A program made the translations under genes and the position numbers. DNA of 64,000 nucleotides from Phymatolithon calcareum (Eukaryota; Rhodophyta; Florideophyceae; Hapalidiales). Below are positions 59,801-64,000 of this stretch, piece by piece. The stretch spans positions 496,001 through 560,000 of the forward strand of contig OZ345362.1 of NCBI GenBank assembly GCA_977006965.1, written 5' to 3'. The notes under the pieces are model-generated. The model saw only the letters and a list, made by a program, of their open reading frames with translations, had not been told where the DNA came from and made no database searches. Position 1 is the first letter of the stretch. Each line of letters opens with the position of its first letter.

Positions 59801-60074
59801 TCTCACCCCGGCGACCGAGACGGAGCCCGCTAAGCTTAACCTTGAGGGTGATCTCGATTGGACCAAGAATGCTGAGAAGCAGAAGATTGAGGTTAAGCAA
59901 ATCGATGAGATGACTGATGCATTCGGAAACACTGTGAAGATTGCCAAGAAGAAGAACAAGAAGAAGATGTCCCGTCAGGAGAAGAAGAAGCTCGACCGTA
60001 GACGCGCGGCCCAGAAGGCGTCCGGTGAATACTTCCCTGGTATCAATGGAACTGACAGCGAGGATGGCGTCTAA
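56865..60074 (+). CDS. Elongation factor 3-type ABC-F ATPase (eEF3)
   Basis: The 1069-aa single-exon gene starts at ACAATGG. eEF3 binds the ribosome and uses ATP to help release deacylated tRNA during elongation. Residues 1 to about 330 are HEAT repeats (KRAFQTRNTALKRISAKIIT). A helical linker follows. ABC1 has Walker A GPNECGKTTL (about 470), signature LSGGW (555), Walker B ILLLDEPTNHLD (575) and SHDS (609). ABC2 has Walker A GPNGAGKST (715), a chromodomain-like insert (YEVKWEGKPSTFTGWLSLEK, about 835-860), LSGGQKVKVAL (912), LVILDEPTNYLD (932) and ISHNSEF (964). The C-terminus is Lys-rich, as in fungal eEF3. Length matches the family (about 1040-1060). All catalytic motifs are intact and codon use is GC3-biased, suggesting high expression. 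Confidence 0.96.
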   Translation: MVALTAPTADISAKAALQTVLATKAGRPEAANAFVQGLDNVVAALAPGSGLVELLKTTLSGSDKKKASERDAALNVVKALVAAHGAVAMPFTSSLLLPCLILASDKAGKNIQNLAVEVATSIVSTLNSVAMRAIALPQLIAAVSPTYKWQTQAAALNLIAKVAEEAPQEIGSCMPDLVPAVSPLMCEAKAAVADGSKDAMKKMCDGIDNPDVKPLVPQLISALGNPTEVEDAIYKLASTTFVSQVECNSLAVTVPLLKRAFQTRNTALKRISAKIITNMAKLVERPSDISPFMPTLRPALVRASDEISDPEARSVCAKGVEVLDSSSKGEGMAPEPPRAQKDICLKACIESLGGQAAVDAAGPALASVLDFIASEAVVLVDNQAQEEAEWKACVAPVITPFVPEGSTVDISSDMLNRCKKFMVAEEEEEEQDDAEELCRCRFSLAYGSKVLLNNTELRLKRGFRYGLLGPNECGKTTLMRSIANGQVEGFPPAHEVRTVFVEADILGELSHLNVVDYVFADEAIKACNIDRETIERVLGSVGFTKHMLEGSVSYLSGGWRMKLAISRAMLQKADILLLDEPTNHLDVVNVKWVEDYLNGLKDVTSIIVSHDSGLLERVCTHIIQIENLKLRLFKGNLSEFVKKVPKAKAYFELKASELKFSFPEPGNLEGITSKGKAIIKMDNVVFTYPSASRPQVAGITIRCSLASRVACIGPNGAGKSTIIKLLTGELEPDSGTVWKHPNCRVGYIAQHAFHHIENHLEKTPNEYIRWRYAYGEDREALQKTTMQVSEEELKLMKIPVDFKWMTEDLKEHRAKLVVEKLTGQRRLQKGTKADYEYEVKWEGKPSTFTGWLSLEKLEERGWAKGCKAVDEKVASRASAFAMPLTASNVEKHLENIGLDREFGTHFRLGALSGGQKVKVALAAAMWNCPHLVILDEPTNYLDRESLGALTGAIQDFGGGVVIISHNSEFTGAVCPEVWNLTPATETEPAKLNLEGDLDWTKNAEKQKIEVKQIDEMTDAFGNTVKIAKKKNKKKMSRQEKKKLDRRRAAQKASGEYFPGINGTDSEDGV

Positions 60075-61660
60075 ATGAAGTCGTCAAACTTTTCTCATGT
60101 GCAATTTCCGATAGAGGACACTTCTGTCTTGTTAGTTTTGATCTTTATGTTGACGTCGCGCCGCATGGCGTAGATAGACTACCACTACTTTGTTGCCGTT
60201 TATTGTTCTTAAACTTCTGGTACATTTCAATTCTATTGTTTGTCAACGCGCGGATATCAGTGACAATGTCCTTGCCATTCTCCACTTTTTCATACATCCT
60301 CGTTTGCCAGCAGGAAAAATTGACATATTTCCACATGCCGCGCATGATTTTTTACCATGCATGAATGGCAACGAATAGATGTGATCCGTGTGATTGACGT
60401 TTGGTGGTTGAGGTCAGGCGTTGGCATTGGTATAAATACCCGATTTGCACTGTACCTATTGATCTGCACATCCCTTCTCTCAGGCGAAACTGTCACAAGT
60501 GGCTGATGTGCTTTTCTCTCGCTGATGAACGGCCATTGCACATGTTCAAGCCTTCACAGAGATTTTCCTCATACGTCGAATGACTATTGCTCCGAAGAGT
60601 TCGCGAAGCATGTAAATTGAATGAAATAGAGGTCCCAAAATTGAATATAGCTTTTTTGAAAAAAAGTCACTGACGCATCCAGCTGGGGACGCTCAAGGCA
60701 TTTTTCTGAGTCAAATGAACTTCACTGACCGCTCTGTTGCGGCGCGAGTTGAGTTTTCTTGTGGCAAGAACACGGTTCTTTCCATAAGGATTTACGCGAG
60801 ACGATGTCGGTTGCGGCCGAACTTTGGTAGAGTGCTTCTGAATAATCCACCTGCAAGCAAGATTCGGCCAAGTGCAATAACGGCGTTAGGCTACAGATAT
60901 ACATGTGTACAATGCGTGAATACATCTTGATGTATCACGCCACCCCCCTCGCAATCAGCTGGTTTTCAGTGCGATAGCCGACAGAAACCTGGCGACAGCA
61001 ATAGAAGGGACTATCTCCACTCGTGCCTACTCAACCCAAAGCATTGGAATTATTTATTTATTTTTATTCTTTTCTCGAAAAGTGTCGAGAATAAATAATT
61101 TATTGTTGAACGCAGAAGCAATAAATTATTGTATTCAAGTTCAGCGAGGTATAAATAACTGGTTATTCCCCGAATTATTGGATCCTTCTTGCTACTTTCT
61201 GTCGCGATAGAATAACCGGATCGAAAAAATGAGGAGTCCGATACAATAATTGTCGCAACCACGACGATCTCAATAAATACAATAAATATGCGAGACTCAG
61301 GAATAAATTATTGGAACAATAATTTAAATAATTACAATAGCAATTATTTTTTCCAATGCTTTGACTCAACCTGCAGAATTTCGGGACAGGGTACCACTTG
61401 GAGAAGTATTGCGCATATCCTGGATCCTAGATATTCACAAGACCACACGAGGACTGTTTTCATTTCTGCGAAAACGCAAAGTGCCAAATCCGGTGCTACT
61501 TCTTTAACTTCGAGGAAGACCTTTCTCCAAACGCATATTGGAGGTGGTGTAAAGCTGAAATGTAAGGCCTCCGAAGTGCCTGGCCCGTTATAGTGCCTAA
61601 AATTCATGAAAAGTTTTAGGGTGGTTCTTCTGTTAGTTCAGATCGGGCACCTTTTTGAGG
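60075..61660. other. Intergenic after eEF3, with AT-rich repetitive part
   Basis: No supported gene. At 61045-61350 the sequence is AT-rich with many AATAAATTA / CAATAATT words on both strands and a short hairpin (TTTTCTCG/CGAGAAT, 61068-61095). This may be a decayed MITE or a matrix-type AT-rich region. Confidence 0.4.
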
Positions 61661-61666
61661 CTCAAA

Positions 61667-63595
61667 CTAGAGCGCAAGTTCCTGCAGATCGAAGTTCTGC
61701 GATGACGATTTCTCGGCCTTGGTTAGCTCCGTCATGCTCACCTTTGGCGGCGGGCTTGTTTCAGTGCCTGCTTTGCTCTTCTGCACCGCCTCCAACTCTT
61801 CGCGCAGATTACGCTCGATGTCTGCGCATTTGAGTACCCACTCAGCGCGACTCTTCTCGAGGACTCTGTTTGCCTCGGAAATGCCCTCGTTATCGGCTTT
61901 GAGGTTCCTATCATCTAAGTTGTGCACGGCCACCACGCCCTCTGGAGCGTGCACGTCGGTCGTGCCTACCCAGGGCGCCTGTAGGACGTAAGGCCCGAGG
62001 TCAGCGGTGGTACCGGCCTATAAGCTGGCATAGCTGCCCATTAACACCGTGTTGGCGTGGGGCGTGTGCTCGTCTGGGAGCCAGGGCGCGTGTAGCACCG
62101 AGCCACCGGTCGCATACGCGCCGCCCTCGCTGGTCTCGTGGGCGCCGTTTACTAGATCGTCATCGGACGCGGGTCCATCACCCTCTTTCTGCGGCCCTCT
62201 GGTCATGTGGCCGTCCGCTACAGCGACATCGGCCCTTTAGATGGCCTCTACGAGCCGCCCGCTTTCCAAGCGCACCACGGTGACGCCGAGGACCAGGCCC
62301 AATGGGATAGGATCCAACTGTATTCGGGTGCTCGCCGGTGGCCTCCTGACCTCCCCGAGTCTGGTGTAGCACCCACACTCCTGGGAGAGGAAGTCTGCCC
62401 GGCTGGTCGAGGCCAATGTGCTTACCAAGCACTTGACGCTCACACCCAGCATACTACTTAACTTCATTACCCCCCACGTCGCCCGGCCCAGTCTGACTAG
62501 CTTCGCTAGTCCTCGAGCCACCTTGTCCGCGGTCCACGGCGGTACTCTGTAGAATACTAGTCGCCGGTCAACGCAAGGGTGGCTCTGCCGCAGATCCACA
62601 TACACCAGCCCGCGCGGCACGACCCACTGCGCGCTCGGTCTTACCAGCGCCACAGCCGACCCTCCTCCCGCGAGCACATGGTCACGACCTGCCGCGCGTA
62701 GTGTGTCTAACATCACCACGTCAATCAGCATGCCACTTGGCTTGAGCTCTTCGATATCAAGCACGCTTACCAGGACCGGGGTCGACAATACGTCAGACAC
62801 CGGGTGTCGGAAGACACGGCCAGCGTAACTCGACGTGCGCTCCTCATTTGTCCGCATGACGTCGTCGACGTCCATGCTATGACAAATTCCGGCGCCGTCT
62901 GGGTCCCAGCATGGGATGCGGCCCAGCGAAGTCACGACCTCTCCGAGCCTGACACGGCCTCTCAGGGACCGTCCCACCGCTGTGAGTGCGGCTCCTGTGG
63001 CATAATCCAGGTTGTCCAGCCTGCGCCGTGCTAGGCCGGCGGATAACCAAGCCTGACCTGTGTACGGTATGGGAGCGTCTACGACGATGCCCCCGGGCCT
63101 CCGGTCGAACTGGCCGCGATGGCGTAGTACGACTGTGCCCAGGGAGACGAGCTTAGATAGTTCGTCCATCTGTGCGCGCGACGCCCGAGAGCTTGAGAGC
63201 CAGCGCCTGTCCTTGTCTTTGAACCACGGTCGGTGGAGTAGGTCGCTGACCGATCTTATGACCCTCTCCGGGGTCACAGACGTGTCAAGGATGACTCCGT
63301 TCCTTACCTCCAGCGACTTTGCGCAATCCTCCGGGGTACGCCCGTCCACACACCAGTAGGATGTGTCAACTAGCAGGCACCCGACTTGGATGTCTCCGCG
63401 AACATCTGTCGACACGTCTGAGCAGTCACAATGCCCGTGGCATCGCCGGCACACGCATAGCTCAAAGGCCTGACATACGTGTCCAGGTCCTACGAACTCT
63501 AGGGGTGCGTCGCAGATATGCAGGCAGCGCTTGAGACATGTTTCGCAGTCGTCGCACGTTACTGCGTCTCCACAATTTGGCATGTTGCAAGCCAT
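61667..63595 (-). pseudogene. GC-rich unknown coding frame, Cys-rich N-terminus, two in-frame stops
   Basis: From the ATG at 63595 a minus-strand frame is open for 452 codons to a TAA at 62237-62239. The same frame stays open to a TAG at 62018-62020 and again to a stop at 61667. Residues 1-60 hold about 14 Cys and several His (CDDCETCLKRCLHIC; CVCRRCHGHCDC), a probable zinc-binding module. The middle is globular with no recognised domain. The last part has two related segments (VLHAPWLPDE and VLQAPWVGTT) and a coiled coil (EANRVLEKSRAEWVL). GC content is well above the flanks. No polymerase, protease or transposase motif was seen. It may be an endogenised viral or other foreign gene, or a decayed host gene; origin unresolved. 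Confidence 0.5.
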
Positions 63596-63785
63596 TGCGA
63601 TCCTGTGCCGCCGACAGCAAAGTGAAGGTCCAGTCTAACTCCGATCGCTTAGTAACGTTCCGCAGGTTCTCTTAGGCCGCCGAGATGCTTGGGTGCAGTG
63701 TGTTGCCTTGGGGTTAATGAGAAGTAATTACAGTAGGTTTAATGGGAGCCATCATAACGTGCAGAAAATACTGTATGATCTCCTA

Positions 63786-64000
63786 CAATGTGCAGTGGGG
63801 GAAATTGTAAGTTTTTATTTTAGAAGCCCTCAACGCCAGAGTCGCCGACACCAGAGCAGCTTCCCATGTGCTACTTTCGCATTGTCTAAAAATATCGCAT
63901 CACACTATCATTTCTTCCGTCATTATTTTCTCTAATTCTAATAGTCTGTCCGTCGCCTGCATTGTCTCGCCCTCAGTCTCTCCGTTGAGTTGCGGTCGTG
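63786..64000 (-). mobile_element. LINE-B 3' end, runs off the right edge
   Basis: The reverse complement of 63786-63850 is the LINE-B 3' UTR and tail (GGCTTCTAAAATAAAAAC, TTACAATTTCCCC). Upstream, codons for LLELEKIMTEEMIV-stop correspond to LLALEIHMLEEMIV-stop at the end of the full-length LINE-B ORF2. The rest of the copy is outside the window. Confidence 0.88.

Noticed and set aside
147-62239. Repeat-induced C-to-T mutation as the cause of the single stops in gag, LINE-D, RH and the 62-kb frame
   Set aside because: TAA, TAG and TGA are always one C-to-T step from CAA, CAG and CGA, so the observation alone proves nothing; a strand-specific transition count between copies would be needed.
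61667-63595. Calling the GC-rich frame a specific virus gene
   Set aside because: No polymerase, helicase, protease or capsid motif is visible; composition and Cys-richness alone cannot assign it.
1-64000. tRNA, rRNA or snRNA genes
   Set aside because: I looked for TTCGA-type B-boxes and cloverleaf-like segments by eye and found none convincing; a tRNAscan/Infernal run would settle it.

Overview
The window is a transposon-rich piece of an intron-poor eukaryotic nuclear genome, probably from an alga. Long single-exon genes (an elongation factor 3-type ABC ATPase at 56.9-60.1 kb, an SPFH protein at 51.8-55.6 kb, a WD40 protein at 23.0-25.1 kb) sit with one clearly spliced gene (85-nt GTAAGT...CAG intron at 45.3 kb). 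The CpcT/CpeT-type protein at 50 kb is a family typical of cyanobacteria and phycobilin- or plastid-bearing lineages, so a red alga or another plastid-bearing protist fits best. This is an inference and not proven by the sequence.

Layout. 0.0-3.9 kb: two minus-strand LTR-retrotransposon gag regions, one with gag-protease and a plausible -1 slippery site. 4.4-4.8 kb: pogo/Tc1-like MITE. 5.4-6.0 kb: secreted/anchored Cys-rich protein. 7.3-9.6 kb: LINE (family A). 9.7-10.8 kb: decayed copy of the SPFH gene found intact at 51.8-55.6 kb. 11.7-12.5 and 19.8-20.9 kb: two members of an unrecognised protein family. 16.66-17.39 kb: Mutator-type element with long TIRs and a 9-bp TSD. 19-22.7 kb: several inverted-repeat elements. 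23.0-25.1 kb: WD40/coiled-coil protein whose last codons and stop come from a LINE insertion. 25.6-44.3 kb: a nest of at least four LINE families (called A-D here) and an RNase H-bearing retroelement (called RH), inserted in one another with clear target-site duplications; it includes one full-length LINE (37.57-41.13 kb) with two open ORFs. 44.9-46.8 kb: two-exon secreted Cys-rich protein. 47.8-49.1 kb: retroelement fragments and a tandem duplication. 50.0-50.6 kb: secreted CpeT-like protein. 51.8-55.6 kb: SPFH protein. 56.9-60.1 kb: eEF3. 61.7-63.6 kb: an isolated GC-rich minus-strand coding frame with a Cys-rich N-terminus, broken by two stops; it matches no neighbour and may be endogenised. 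The right edge holds the 3' end of another family-B LINE.

The host genes look independent: there is no operon-like organisation. The shared theme is retrotransposition. Precise TSDs allow the order of insertion to be read at several loci (RH first, then LINE-A and LINE-B into RH; LINE-D into RH; LINE-B into LINE-C; LINE-A into LINE-D). No rRNA, tRNA or CRISPR array was seen. LINE family letters and the name RH are labels made for this annotation, not published names.
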